Part shown: one piece after another, positions 53,848 to 61,699 of the stretch
Layout of the letters: each line of letters starts with the position of its first letter
Numbering within the stretch: position 1 is the first letter of the stretch
Assembly: GCF_008369915.1 (NCBI RefSeq)
Contig: NZ_VSRN01000001.1
Span: 4,708,501-4,772,500 of the forward strand
DNA length: 64,000 nucleotides
Direction of reading: 5' to 3'
Source: Dyadobacter sp. UC 10
Lineage (GTDB): Bacteria > Bacteroidota > Bacteroidia > Cytophagales > Spirosomataceae
The notes under the pieces: generated by a model
Database searches by the model: none
The model's input: the letters and a program-made list of their open reading frames with translations, nothing else
Told to the model about the DNA's origin: nothing
Program-made: the position numbers and the translations under genes

Positions 53848-55313
53848 CAGCATAAGGGAATACGAATCCAAAACAAACTGCCAATCGGTTCGTTGGCTTC
53901 CGCCCGGATAGACCCGCCGTGCTGCGTAAGAATTTGCTTCACGTAGCTGAGGCCCAGGCCGTAACCTTTCACATCATGCACGTTCCCCCGTGGTATCCGA
54001 AAGAAGGGTTCGAATATTTTGGTCCGAAATTCCGCAGGTACGCCAATGCCGTTGTCGGCAATACCAACTTCAACCCATCGGTCTTTGGTAATCAGACTGA
54101 TAGCGAGCTGTGGATGAGCTGAGCCATATTTGACGGCATTGTCCAGCACATTGGTGAACACCGCTAATAAGCTGGTAGCCCGGGCGTTCACCAGCACCGG
54201 CTTAGTTTGGGGCTGATAGGACAGCCAGGCTTCCGGAAGGTTGTGCCGAAGCGGAAGTTCCCGAATAGCCTGATCCAGAAGCTGGCATACATTGACCGCC
54301 TGCCAGGGCTCGTCGGCTAAGGTGATTTTGCGGTTGGCATTTAAGATCTGGGCCGTCAATCCGGTTAATTTATCGGTCTGGTACGTAATAATATCAAGGT
54401 ATTTTTTTTGAACCTGCGGCGGGTGGTTAAAGGTTTTCAGAGCTTCGGCCGTAATTTTAATCGAGGTGAGTGGCGTATTGAGCTCATGGCTCATGTTGTT
54501 AATAAAATCATCCTTGAGCCGGGCTAATTTGTCTTGGGACAGTAACGTCTTTGCGGTGTAACTGAAACAAAACAAACTGATGGCAACGAGCAGGAATGTG
54601 CCCAGGATAACCCATTTCATGGTTTTGAAAAAGTAATGCGATGGCGGGTCGAAACGGGCACGCACCCATTCGTTGGCGTAAGGTTTGCGAAAGGAAGTAC
54701 CTACCGGCTGCGTCCAATAACCGGTGCCGCCCTGGCGGGTGGTCGTCAAGATATACCGGGCATCGATCCCTTTATTAGCTAGCAGATTTTCGTAAATGCT
54801 ATCCAATTCGTGCAAGCGCATATGACTTCGCTCAAAAGCCAGATTTAAACTATCTCCGAGGCGTTGCGTATAATAATATACGACGCCTCCCTCCAGATCC
54901 TTCCTAATCCGCCGGTCCGCTAAGTGATTAATCACCATGCGTTTTACCGATGGGCTTAATTGAGTCAACCTGGGCTTGAAATCGCCGATTCCAAATGACA
55001 TCCCTGAACCGCCCTTAAACTTAGGGTGACGGTCATTGATATGGAAGACCGTACTGCTATCCCGGTTATTGATATCACAGGTAATTTGAATTAGTGAAGT
55101 GTCCGCTAGCCACAATTTAACCTGGTTGATCAGTCCCTGACGACGTTGAGCCATTTCGAGATCAACCGCCTGCGTGAGCGTTTGATTAATATCGTGCTGA
55201 AAGGATTGGACGGTTGCCCGATAATTCTGATAATTCCAGAATAACTGCAAACCAATGATGCCCGCAATACAAAGTGCCATCAGCGTCAGGATCAGGTTTA
55301 CCGGCTGTTTCAT
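53847..55313 (-). CDS. Sensor histidine kinase
   Basis: A 488-residue membrane kinase. Two membrane helices (about 5-27 and 235-260) enclose a periplasmic sensor domain of about 200 residues with no recognised fold. A HisKA domain follows with His276 in NNMSHELNTPLTSIK, where Asn replaces the usual Arg. The ATPase domain (about 375-488) has TSLLAVFTNVLDNAVKYG, VEVGIADNGIGVP, IFEPFFRIPRGN and KGYGLGLSYVKQI. It phosphorylates the response regulator encoded directly downstream. The signal is unknown. A pair of this type often controls the divergent gene, here an unknown secreted protein. Confidence 0.92.
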   Translation of the reverse strand: MKQPVNLILTLMALCIAGIIGLQLFWNYQNYRATVQSFQHDINQTLTQAVDLEMAQRRQGLINQVKLWLADTSLIQITCDINNRDSSTVFHINDRHPKFKGGSGMSFGIGDFKPRLTQLSPSVKRMVINHLADRRIRKDLEGGVVYYYTQRLGDSLNLAFERSHMRLHELDSIYENLLANKGIDARYILTTTRQGGTGYWTQPVGTSFRKPYANEWVRARFDPPSHYFFKTMKWVILGTFLLVAISLFCFSYTAKTLLSQDKLARLKDDFINNMSHELNTPLTSIKITAEALKTFNHPPQVQKKYLDIITYQTDKLTGLTAQILNANRKITLADEPWQAVNVCQLLDQAIRELPLRHNLPEAWLSYQPQTKPVLVNARATSLLAVFTNVLDNAVKYGSAHPQLAISLITKDRWVEVGIADNGIGVPAEFRTKIFEPFFRIPRGNVHDVKGYGLGLSYVKQILTQHGGSIRAEANEPIGSLFWIRIPLC

Positions 55314-55352
55314 AAGTGAAGATAAATAATTTCAGGCTGGTCCGGGAACGCG

Positions 55353-55388
55353 TTAACCTTAATTAACCTGGTTTAACGGAGTGTTAAC
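55353..55388. promoter_or_regulatory. Four helically phased TTAAC repeats, candidate response-regulator site
   Basis: TTAAC occurs at 55353-55357, 55363-55367, 55373-55377 and 55384-55388, with starts spaced 10, 10 and 11 bp, about one turn of DNA each. The array lies in the 116-nt gap between the kinase gene and the divergent gene at 55430. Tandem direct repeats of this kind are typical of OmpR-family regulator sites, such as the TTAA-containing PmrA box. The binding protein is inferred to be the neighbouring response regulator. Confidence 0.6.
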
Positions 55389-55429
55389 TCAGTATCTGCC
55401 TTTTTTAAACGTGGTTTGTCAAAAAAGAC

Positions 55430-56149
55430 ATGACAACACGATTCAAGCTCCAATCCCACTTATCGACGGCGTTTAACCCGGCCGCGTTCAAACTCTGGGC
55501 AGCAATTTCAATTTTTCCCCATATTCATTTAATCACGCGAAAACTATTTCTGGCCTTGGCCGTCAGCCTTCCTTTTTGGGTATCCGCTCAGCATAATGAT
55601 AGTACGGTTGTAAAAGCAGTGTTTGGTGCAACGAATACTGAACTTCAGGAGCTGATGTCCGTCATCGGGGTTGAAAAACATCATCTCGAATTGAATGATC
55701 CCAGACTGGGCGGCAAGTTTTTTCAGTTAACTTATCAGGAGTATCGAAACGGGGTCGCTCAGCCGGAAGTGAATCTAACCAGCCGCAAGGATCTCTTTCA
55801 ACTTGATTCTACCGGTAAGATGGCTTTTGATGTTTACGCGCGAGCGGCAGACGTCGCCACACTGGAAGTCTTTTTCCGGTTTCCCAGAAAGGGGCAGCGC
55901 AAGCTGTTCAAAGCGGAAGCGGGCCAGGCTGGGCAATACAGTTTCCGAACGGATATTCTGCCTTACCGGCGCGAGCAAGCGAAGATTCCTGTCGGGAAGA
56001 AGTTTACGTTTTTAGTGTACACGCTACCCTATGAAAAAGACGGATATTTTCAGTACTGCGCCCTTGCGCAAAGCCAGGTACCTATTGAGGAATGGTACAA
56101 GCGTTTTGGGGTCAAACATTTTGTAGCCTACCAGTTGCTGATCGAGTAG
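55430..56149 (+). CDS. Exported protein of unknown function
   Basis: A 239-residue protein that I do not recognise. A hydrophobic signal-like segment LITRKLFLALAVSLPFWVSAQ (about 35-55) indicates export to the periplasm, but the 34 residues before it are unusually long for a signal peptide and no later in-frame ATG lies before the mature part. The mature part is about 185 residues, mixed polar and aromatic, with repeated lysine/arginine patches (FRFPRKGQRKLFKAEAGQAG, YRREQAKIPVGKKFTFLVY) and no cysteine pattern or catalytic motif beyond one Cys in YCAL. It is divergent from the kinase/regulator pair, so it may be the target of that system. It is followed by a 107-nt gap before the Fic gene. 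Confidence 0.7.
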   Translation: MTTRFKLQSHLSTAFNPAAFKLWAAISIFPHIHLITRKLFLALAVSLPFWVSAQHNDSTVVKAVFGATNTELQELMSVIGVEKHHLELNDPRLGGKFFQLTYQEYRNGVAQPEVNLTSRKDLFQLDSTGKMAFDVYARAADVATLEVFFRFPRKGQRKLFKAEAGQAGQYSFRTDILPYRREQAKIPVGKKFTFLVYTLPYEKDGYFQYCALAQSQVPIEEWYKRFGVKHFVAYQLLIE

Positions 56150-56225
56150 CGGGCGGCTAGTTAAAGGGCCAATCGCCTGCCATCACCATTTGCGTCGAAT
56201 AACAGATTATGCGGCGAATATTGGT

Positions 56226-56233
56226 TATATTTG
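56226..56233 (+). promoter_or_regulatory. -7 promoter element of the Fic gene
   Basis: TATATTTG exactly matches the TAnnTTTG consensus and lies 23 nt before the fic start codon, giving a short leader. No TTTG was found at the proper -33 distance. Confidence 0.42.
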
Positions 56234-56256
56234 ACGCATATCGTGCGTAGATTAAG

Positions 56257-57363
56257 ATGTATATACACCAGCGACGAGAGTGGCCAAGCTTTACATGGAA
56301 TTCCGACACTTTGTTGGACATCCTAGGAGAAGTGCGTAACAAGCAGGGAAGGCTTGTCGGTAAGATGGAAAACCTCGGTGTCGCGTTGAGAGAGGAAGCG
56401 GTTTTAGAATCACTTACAACCGAAGTTTTGAAGTCAAATGAGATTGAAGGTGAATTCCTGGACGCGGATCAAGTCAGGTCATCAATAGCCTTGAAACTTG
56501 GAATGAACGCAGGTGGGGTCTCGAAAGCTGACCGTTCTGTGGAAGGCGTCGTTGATGTGATGTTGGACGCAACAACGAATTATCAGGCACCGCTGTCTGC
56601 CGACCGGATGTTCGGCTGGCATGCAGCGCTTTTCCCGACCGGTCGAAGCGGAATGTCAAAAATAACTACCGCGGCCTGGCGCGATGTGCCAATGCAAGTT
56701 GTTTCCGGAGGTATGGGAAGAGAACAGGTACATTTTGAGGCACCGGCTGCTGATAAGGTTCCCGGCGATATGGACCTTTTTATCAATTGGTTTAATAAAA
56801 TAGACGCAGCAGACCCGGTTTTGAAAGCAGGAATCGCTCACCTCTGGTTTGTAACCATACACCCGTTTGACGATGGTAATGGTCGCCTGGCACGAACGAT
56901 CGCAGACATGCAGCTTGCGCGCTCGGATAAAAGCTCTCAACGTTTTTATAGCATGTCCGCTCAGATCCGCATAGAACGCGAAGCTTACTATGAAATTCTC
57001 GAAAAGACGCAGCGTAGTGACGAACTCGACATTACCGCCTGGCTTAAATGGTTTTTGCTGTGTTTCAGTCGGGCGCTGAACCAGACCGAAAATTTGCTCG
57101 AAAATGTCATTCAAAAGGCGGAATACTGGTCTGTATTTAATAATAAGACCCTCAATGACCGCCAGCGATTAATGCTTAACAAATTGATGGATGGCTTCGA
57201 AGGAAAACTGAATTCCTCTAAATGGGCCAAAATGACAAAAACATCTCATGATACGGCACTAAGGGATATCCAGGGACTTGTAGACCAGCAAGTTCTTGTG
57301 CAAGAGTCGAGTGGGGGACGCAGCACAAGTTACCGCCTGATCGAGTTGCCCGAAAAGCAGTGA
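56257..57363 (+). CDS. Fic-domain protein, class II (N-terminal inhibitory motif)
   Basis: A 368-residue cytoplasmic protein of the Fic family, which transfers AMP or similar groups from nucleotides to target proteins. The catalytic loop is HPFDDGNGRLAR, with His202. The N-terminal helix has S60-x-x-x-E64-G65 in LKSNEIEGEF, the inhibitory (S/T)xxxE(G/N) motif that folds into the active site in class II members. Before it lies a DUF4172-like region (about 5-60). A C-terminal winged-helix domain (about 290-360) follows. All core residues are intact. The target is unknown and no antitoxin gene adjoins it. Confidence 0.92.
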   Translation: MYIHQRREWPSFTWNSDTLLDILGEVRNKQGRLVGKMENLGVALREEAVLESLTTEVLKSNEIEGEFLDADQVRSSIALKLGMNAGGVSKADRSVEGVVDVMLDATTNYQAPLSADRMFGWHAALFPTGRSGMSKITTAAWRDVPMQVVSGGMGREQVHFEAPAADKVPGDMDLFINWFNKIDAADPVLKAGIAHLWFVTIHPFDDGNGRLARTIADMQLARSDKSSQRFYSMSAQIRIEREAYYEILEKTQRSDELDITAWLKWFLLCFSRALNQTENLLENVIQKAEYWSVFNNKTLNDRQRLMLNKLMDGFEGKLNSSKWAKMTKTSHDTALRDIQGLVDQQVLVQESSGGRSTSYRLIELPEKQ

Positions 57364-57374
57364 TTAAGATCATT

Positions 57375-58328
57375 TCAATTCCCATAAATCTTTTGAGCAT
57401 CGGCGGGTAGCTTTCGGACATGTTGCAAATGAGCTGTGAGATGTTCGTCCCAATCTGCCGGATACTCGTAGCCCAATTCAGATGCAATAAACTTTGCAGA
57501 GTAGCTGAACAATTCGATAGCAGCAAATGTAGCGTCCCAAATATGAGGCAAGCTGGCTAACGGGTAGGTTGCGAGTAACTTTTCGTACAATTCGGGCTCC
57601 AGATACCGTTGATAGAACTTTCCCGATTTACCGGGATTTACCCTAAATCCATGCCGGCATCCAATATGCCAATCCAGCATTTGCAGCAGTGCTCCCCGGA
57701 TCACCTGGTTTAATAATTCCTGACCGTAAATCACCTCGCCACGCCAGAGCGCCTTGCCCATACTGCCGCTCGTGAACCAGAATTCATTACAGCAATCGGT
57801 AAACGAGCGGGCCGACGGTTTATGGACCTGATAACTGGCATCGCTTGCCGAAGGCAGCGGGCTGGCGTTAAAAATTCCGCTCTTGTCTAACAACACCTTG
57901 CAGAGGCTATCGGCAGTGAAATGATGGAGGCTTTGCAGTGGCACCATCACCAGGTCAATCCGGTTCCCATCTGTAAATAACATCAGGTAGGAGAAAGCTC
58001 CCGCAAGTTCGGGAGACGGGGGATACAGTTCCATATCTTCCGGTAACTGCATGATCATCCTTTCACCAAAAACATCCACCCAGCTATAATCCCGCAAAAA
58101 AGGCTCCGGATCTTCCACCACATAGATAATATCGAAGTCCTGGAAAATATCGGCAGTTACATTCGGATTGGATCTTGACCCGTCCTGCAATACAGCCAGA
58201 ATACGACTGTCTCCGGACGCAACATTCAATATCAATTCCATCATCTGTGAGTCGCTCCTGCTGGTCATGCTTTTCATCATAACCTCAATATTAGTCAATT
58301 TTCGAGGTTTTGAACAATTCAGCTTCAT
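57375..58328 (-). CDS. Aminoglycoside 6-adenylyltransferase-like protein
   Basis: A 317-residue protein related to ANT(6)/AadK nucleotidyltransferases, which inactivate streptomycin by adenylylation. QMMELILNVASGDSRILAVLQDGSRSNPNV is the usual N-terminal part, followed by the acidic nucleotidyltransferase site in FQDFDIIYVVED. GERMIMQLPED, DGNRIDLVMVP, ADSLCKVLLDKSG, CCNEFWF and LQMLDWHIGCRHGF are characteristic. ATG at 58328 is used, but family members usually start near residue 17, where two consecutive ATG codons occur. Chromosomal homologues in soil bacteria do not always confer resistance, so resistance is not claimed. Confidence 0.87.
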   Translation of the reverse strand: MKLNCSKPRKLTNIEVMMKSMTSRSDSQMMELILNVASGDSRILAVLQDGSRSNPNVTADIFQDFDIIYVVEDPEPFLRDYSWVDVFGERMIMQLPEDMELYPPSPELAGAFSYLMLFTDGNRIDLVMVPLQSLHHFTADSLCKVLLDKSGIFNASPLPSASDASYQVHKPSARSFTDCCNEFWFTSGSMGKALWRGEVIYGQELLNQVIRGALLQMLDWHIGCRHGFRVNPGKSGKFYQRYLEPELYEKLLATYPLASLPHIWDATFAAIELFSYSAKFIASELGYEYPADWDEHLTAHLQHVRKLPADAQKIYGN

Positions 58329-58404
58329 TACATGAGCTATTCAAAACTCACAGGTGTGGTTTGACTTTGTCAGATTTATTATGGATTGTCCCAGGAGAAA
58401 AGCA

Positions 58405-59286
58405 TTACTTCCCGGCCCTCTGCTTTTCATAATCGATTTTACCATATTTGCCGTTGTAAAAATCCCGGTAAGCATGGGCGATCTCTAATTCGGCGTTCAT
58501 GACAAATGGTCCTTCTGCCACGATCGGCTCCGTATAGGGTTCTCCGCCAAACACTAAAAAGTCACATCCTTCCGTATTGTCATTCCGCAGTTCCAGACTT
58601 CCATCCTCCCGGCCAAATTCTATAAAATCTCCGGCATTGAAATGCTCGTCGTTGATGGAAGCAGGCAGGACCGGCAGGAAAGCCGCTACTTCCAGTTTAC
58701 CTGCAAAGTCGATTACAAAACTGACACCTGGCTCCAAATGAATATGATAGAGAAACTGTTCTGAATAGGTCGGTACCGCAGAGGAAAGCTCTTCAAATGA
58801 ACCCGCGATCACCTTGATCCAACCGCGTCTGTCCGGTAAATCTTTATAAGGCACTTCATTGCCTTCTATGGCTAAATACGCCGGTTTTTCAGCTTTTACT
58901 GTGGACGGCAAATTGACCCAGAACTGAAAAGCGTGCACCAGCCGGGAGTCTGTTACCGAATCATGGTTCAGCGTTTCGTCGTGAATGATCCCATTTCCGG
59001 CATTCATCCATTGCACCCCGCCGGAATGTACCTTTGCATAGTTCCCCGCACTGTCAAAGTGTTCGTCCTCTCCATGTAGTACATAAGTTAAAGTAGCGAT
59101 TCCCCGGTGCGGGTGCGCGCCTGTACCTTCCTTATTAACCTTTGTTTGGACTGCCGGAGCGACATGATCTAAAAAAACAAACGGGCCGACCGCATCAGCA
59201 TATCTGTTCGGTAGCATGCGATAAATGATCAGGTCGCCGATATCCGCTCTCTGACCCTGTGTCGAAAAACTGCTTTTCTTTTTCAT
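58405..59286 (-). CDS. Pirin-family protein
   Basis: A 293-residue bicupin of the pirin family. The ATG at 59286 (MKKKSSFSTQG) is preferred; a longer frame begins with TTG. Iron-binding residues are seen in AHPHRGIATLTYVLHGEDEHFDSAG (two His) and MNAGNGIIHDE (His and Glu). Bacterial pirins have quercetin dioxygenase or redox-sensing roles. The gene starts 57 nt after the stop of the monooxygenase gene, on the same strand, and may be part of the same stress-responsive operon. The second cupin has lost most metal residues, as usual. Confidence 0.9.
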   Translation of the reverse strand: MKKKSSFSTQGQRADIGDLIIYRMLPNRYADAVGPFVFLDHVAPAVQTKVNKEGTGAHPHRGIATLTYVLHGEDEHFDSAGNYAKVHSGGVQWMNAGNGIIHDETLNHDSVTDSRLVHAFQFWVNLPSTVKAEKPAYLAIEGNEVPYKDLPDRRGWIKVIAGSFEELSSAVPTYSEQFLYHIHLEPGVSFVIDFAGKLEVAAFLPVLPASINDEHFNAGDFIEFGREDGSLELRNDNTEGCDFLVFGGEPYTEPIVAEGPFVMNAELEIAHAYRDFYNGKYGKIDYEKQRAGK

Positions 59287-59343
59287 TTTGTGTTTTGCCT
59301 GCGGAATATTTTGAAGTTGTGTAAGGATCAATGTTCAAAGTGA

Positions 59344-60381
59344 TCAGCGCGAATGCACTGTTTTATGTTGCCTCAATAGCGGGATTACTTTATTGCCGAT
59401 CAGCTCAATTGACGTCATTAATTGCTGGTGTGTAAGGCCTGCTATATCCATCTGGAACATAAAACGGTCTATCCCGCCAAGTGCTTCGCTGTGGCGTAGC
59501 AGTTTTTCGGCAACGGTTTCCGGCCCACCGACTACCAGGACGCCTTTCTCTGATACCAACTGGTCAAACTGACCTTTCGTAACAGGTGGCCAGCCGCGTT
59601 CGCGGCCTATTTTGGTCCAGGATTCTTGGTAGCCCGGGTAATAATCTGCGATCGCTGCCTCATCGTTCACACCGACATAACCGGGCGAATGCAGTCCAAC
59701 CTGAAGCTGTGCCGGGCTGTACCCCGCTTCATGTCCTGACTTCCTGTAAAGATCGATCAGCGGCCGAAAGCGCTCAGTCTCACCGCCTATGACCGCGACC
59801 ATTAACGGAAGCCCCAGCGAACCCGCACGTACAAATGATTGCGGCGTTCCGCCGACACCGAGCCAGACCGGTAACTTCTCCTGAACGGGACGGGGATATA
59901 CCGGCTGATCTTTCAGTTCCGGTCTGAACTTTCCCGACCACGTAACAAATTCCTGATCACGGATTTGCAGCAGCAGTTTTAGTTTCTCATTAAATAAAGC
60001 GTCATAGTCGTTCAGATTATACCCGAACAATGGGAACGCTTCTATCGAAGAACCCCGGCCAACGATCATTTCTGCACGTCCTTTTGAAATAATATCCATG
60101 GTCGCAAAATTTTGAAATACGCGAACAGGGTCAGAGGTACTCAGGACGGTGACCGCACTTGTTAACCGGATGTTTTTGGTCCGTGCTGCAGCTGCTGCCA
60201 ATATTACTGCCGGAGCAGAGTCCAGAAATTCTTTTTTGTGGTGTTCGCCGATCCCGAAAATATCAAGCCCTGCCTGATCCGCTGCGACAATTCTGTCCAG
60301 CAGTTGCTCCATCGCGTCCTGACTCCCAAGCTCCTTGCTCCCGAACATGGCCGAAGCAAAACTATCTACGCCTATTTCCAT
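59344..60381 (-). CDS. LLM-class flavin-dependent monooxygenase
   Basis: A 345-residue bacterial luciferase-like oxidoreductase, probably using reduced flavin supplied by another enzyme. Typical segments are DIFGIGEHHKKEFLDSAPAVILAAAAARTKNIRLTSAVTVL, DPVRVFQNFATMDIISKGRAEMIVGRGS, LPVWLGVGGTPQSFVRAG and GGPETVAEKLLRHSEAL. It fits the alkanal-monooxygenase-like group (TIGR03558-type). The palindrome at 60477-60490 lies about 100 bp upstream, shared with the divergent Crp/Fnr gene. The substrate is unknown. With pirin it suggests detoxification of an oxidised or aromatic compound. Confidence 0.9.
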   Translation of the reverse strand: MEIGVDSFASAMFGSKELGSQDAMEQLLDRIVAADQAGLDIFGIGEHHKKEFLDSAPAVILAAAAARTKNIRLTSAVTVLSTSDPVRVFQNFATMDIISKGRAEMIVGRGSSIEAFPLFGYNLNDYDALFNEKLKLLLQIRDQEFVTWSGKFRPELKDQPVYPRPVQEKLPVWLGVGGTPQSFVRAGSLGLPLMVAVIGGETERFRPLIDLYRKSGHEAGYSPAQLQVGLHSPGYVGVNDEAAIADYYPGYQESWTKIGRERGWPPVTKGQFDQLVSEKGVLVVGGPETVAEKLLRHSEALGGIDRFMFQMDIAGLTHQQLMTSIELIGNKVIPLLRQHKTVHSR

Positions 60382-60476
60382 CTTATCCTGTTTACCTTAT
60401 TTGTTTTCTTAGATTGACAAAAGCAAAATTGCAGCATCGGGCGGGAGTAAAAGATGATATAAGTCGATAAATGAGG

Positions 60477-60490
60477 TAGACAAATGTCTA
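60477..60490. promoter_or_regulatory. 14-bp palindrome upstream of the Crp/Fnr gene
   Basis: TAGACAAATGTCTA is a 6-2-6 inverted repeat in the gap between the divergent monooxygenase and Crp/Fnr genes. An identical copy is at 61224-61237, after the Crp/Fnr gene. Its centre is about 58 bp before the predicted start of Crp/Fnr transcription, a position used by activators. It is most likely the binding site of that regulator, by inference. Confidence 0.65.
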
Positions 60491-60527
60491 TGCTGACGTA
60501 CCCGAAGCCACAAAGGGCAATATGCCT

Positions 60528-60535
60528 TATATTTG
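60528..60535 (+). promoter_or_regulatory. -7 promoter element of the Crp/Fnr gene
   Basis: TATATTTG exactly matches TAnnTTTG, 75 nt before the start codon of the regulator gene. No TTTG lies at the -33 spacing, which would fit a promoter that needs an activator bound at the palindrome upstream. Confidence 0.45.
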
Positions 60536-60610
60536 TCGTAATCCATTAATAACGCTTGGGAACCTGTTTTCCAAACTGGCAGAGGCAAAGCAGGACTTAA
60601 TATATGTTGT

Positions 60611-61195
60611 ATGTACGATGCTTTTTTTGACTATTTAAAAAGATACAGTTCCGAACCTCTCTCCGAGGATGAAATGAACCTGATCAGGCAGGCCTTAACG
60701 CCTTTCAAGCTCAGGAAAAGACAGTACTTTTTACAGGCCGGAGATGTATGTAAAAACTTCGCGTTTATCACTCATGGCGCGATGAGACAATATATGGTCG
60801 ATGATAAAGGTACTGAGCATGTTGCCCGGCTGGGTATTGAAAACTGGTGGATGGGCGACCGCGAAAGTTTCCTGATGAACACGCCGAGTGCGTATCATAT
60901 CGATGCCTGGGAGAATACAGAAATGCTGCTCATCAATAAGGCGGCGACGGATGAACTGATCAGGAAGGTGCCTGCTTACTGTGAGATGACGAGAGAAATG
61001 GACAACAGGAACAACATTGCCAATCAGAGACGAATTACTTCTTCCATCAGCTTTACCGCCGAAAAACGCTATGCGGATCTGTTTGCAACTTACCCAGAGC
61101 TGATTGAACGTTTTCCCCAGCATGTCATCGCTTCCTACCTGGGGATCACTAAGGATACGCTCAGCCGCGTCAAGCGGCAGCTGCTGCGCAAGTAG
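60611..61195 (+). CDS. Crp/Fnr-family transcriptional regulator
   Basis: A 194-residue regulator. The cyclic-nucleotide-binding-like domain (about 20-125) has FKLRKRQYFLQAGDVCKNFAFITHGAMRQYMVDDKGTEHVARLGIENWWMGD, but the phosphate-binding motif for cAMP (RxS) is absent, so it probably senses something else. The C-terminal HTH (about 150-190) reads FPQHVIASYLGITKDTLSRVKRQLL. Such regulators occur in Cytophagales next to stress or detoxification genes. Identical palindromes lie before and after this gene, suggesting autoregulation and control of the monooxygenase/pirin operon and the GNAT gene. Confidence 0.92.
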   Translation: MYDAFFDYLKRYSSEPLSEDEMNLIRQALTPFKLRKRQYFLQAGDVCKNFAFITHGAMRQYMVDDKGTEHVARLGIENWWMGDRESFLMNTPSAYHIDAWENTEMLLINKAATDELIRKVPAYCEMTREMDNRNNIANQRRITSSISFTAEKRYADLFATYPELIERFPQHVIASYLGITKDTLSRVKRQLLRK

Positions 61196-61223
61196 TTCAG
61201 GCCGATACCTGCCTGTGAAAAAG

Positions 61224-61237
61224 TAGACAAATGTCTA
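61224..61237. promoter_or_regulatory. 14-bp palindrome upstream of the GNAT gene
   Basis: TAGACAAATGTCTA is an exact repeat of the palindrome at 60477-60490, here 28 nt after the Crp/Fnr stop codon and 119 nt before the GNAT start. A further TAGACA half-site is at 61247-61252. The pair probably marks the same regulator binding to both flanking promoters. Confidence 0.62.
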
Positions 61238-61356
61238 TTGCTTTTCTAGACATATATCATCTCTCACTTTTTCAGAGCTGATGAACTTTGCATTTGATCC
61301 CGCAAATGCCCTTCCGGCGTATTGCGTATTGAGGGACATGTTTCAGATAAGCAGGA

Positions 61357-61665
61357 ATGATGGTAATGGAAAATACGAAAGTAATTTTGAGAGATAATGG
61401 CTTTGGCGAGATCCTTTTGTTCTCCGACGACATTAAAGTGGGAGAGATGGCAGTATCCGTCAGAAACGAAAAATTAACGGTTTATCACACTGAGGTATAT
61501 CCGGAATTCGAAGGCAGGGGCTTTGCGAAATTATTGCTCGACCGGCTCGTCAGCTACGCAAAAGAGAATAGCCTGATGATCCTGCCGCTTTGCCCTTATG
61601 TGAACGCACAGTTCAGGCGCCACCCCGAGCAGTATCGTGAGGTCTGGCTCAGAAGTGACGCTTGA
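61357..61665 (+). CDS. GNAT-family N-acetyltransferase
   Basis: A 102-residue small acetyltransferase of the GNAT fold, in the group of short YjdJ-like proteins. The segments VGEMAVSVRNEKLTVYHTEVYPEFEGRGFAKLLLDRLVSYAKENSLMILPLCPYVNAQFRRHPEQY carry the Q/RxxGxG/A-like pyrophosphate loop (EGRGFA) and the conserved CPY motif. Three possible ATG codons start the frame (61357, 61360 and 61366). It is preceded by the 14-bp palindrome. The substrate, protein or metabolite, is unknown. Confidence 0.88.
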   Translation: MMVMENTKVILRDNGFGEILLFSDDIKVGEMAVSVRNEKLTVYHTEVYPEFEGRGFAKLLLDRLVSYAKENSLMILPLCPYVNAQFRRHPEQYREVWLRSDA

Positions 61666-61699
61666 ACTGACTGCGTATTACCTAGTTTTTGCTACAAGC

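Noticed and set aside
56191..56238. TGCGTC and GACGCA inverted repeat before the Fic gene
   Set aside because: Six-bp arms separated by 36 nt are expected by chance. The -7 element inside is better supported.
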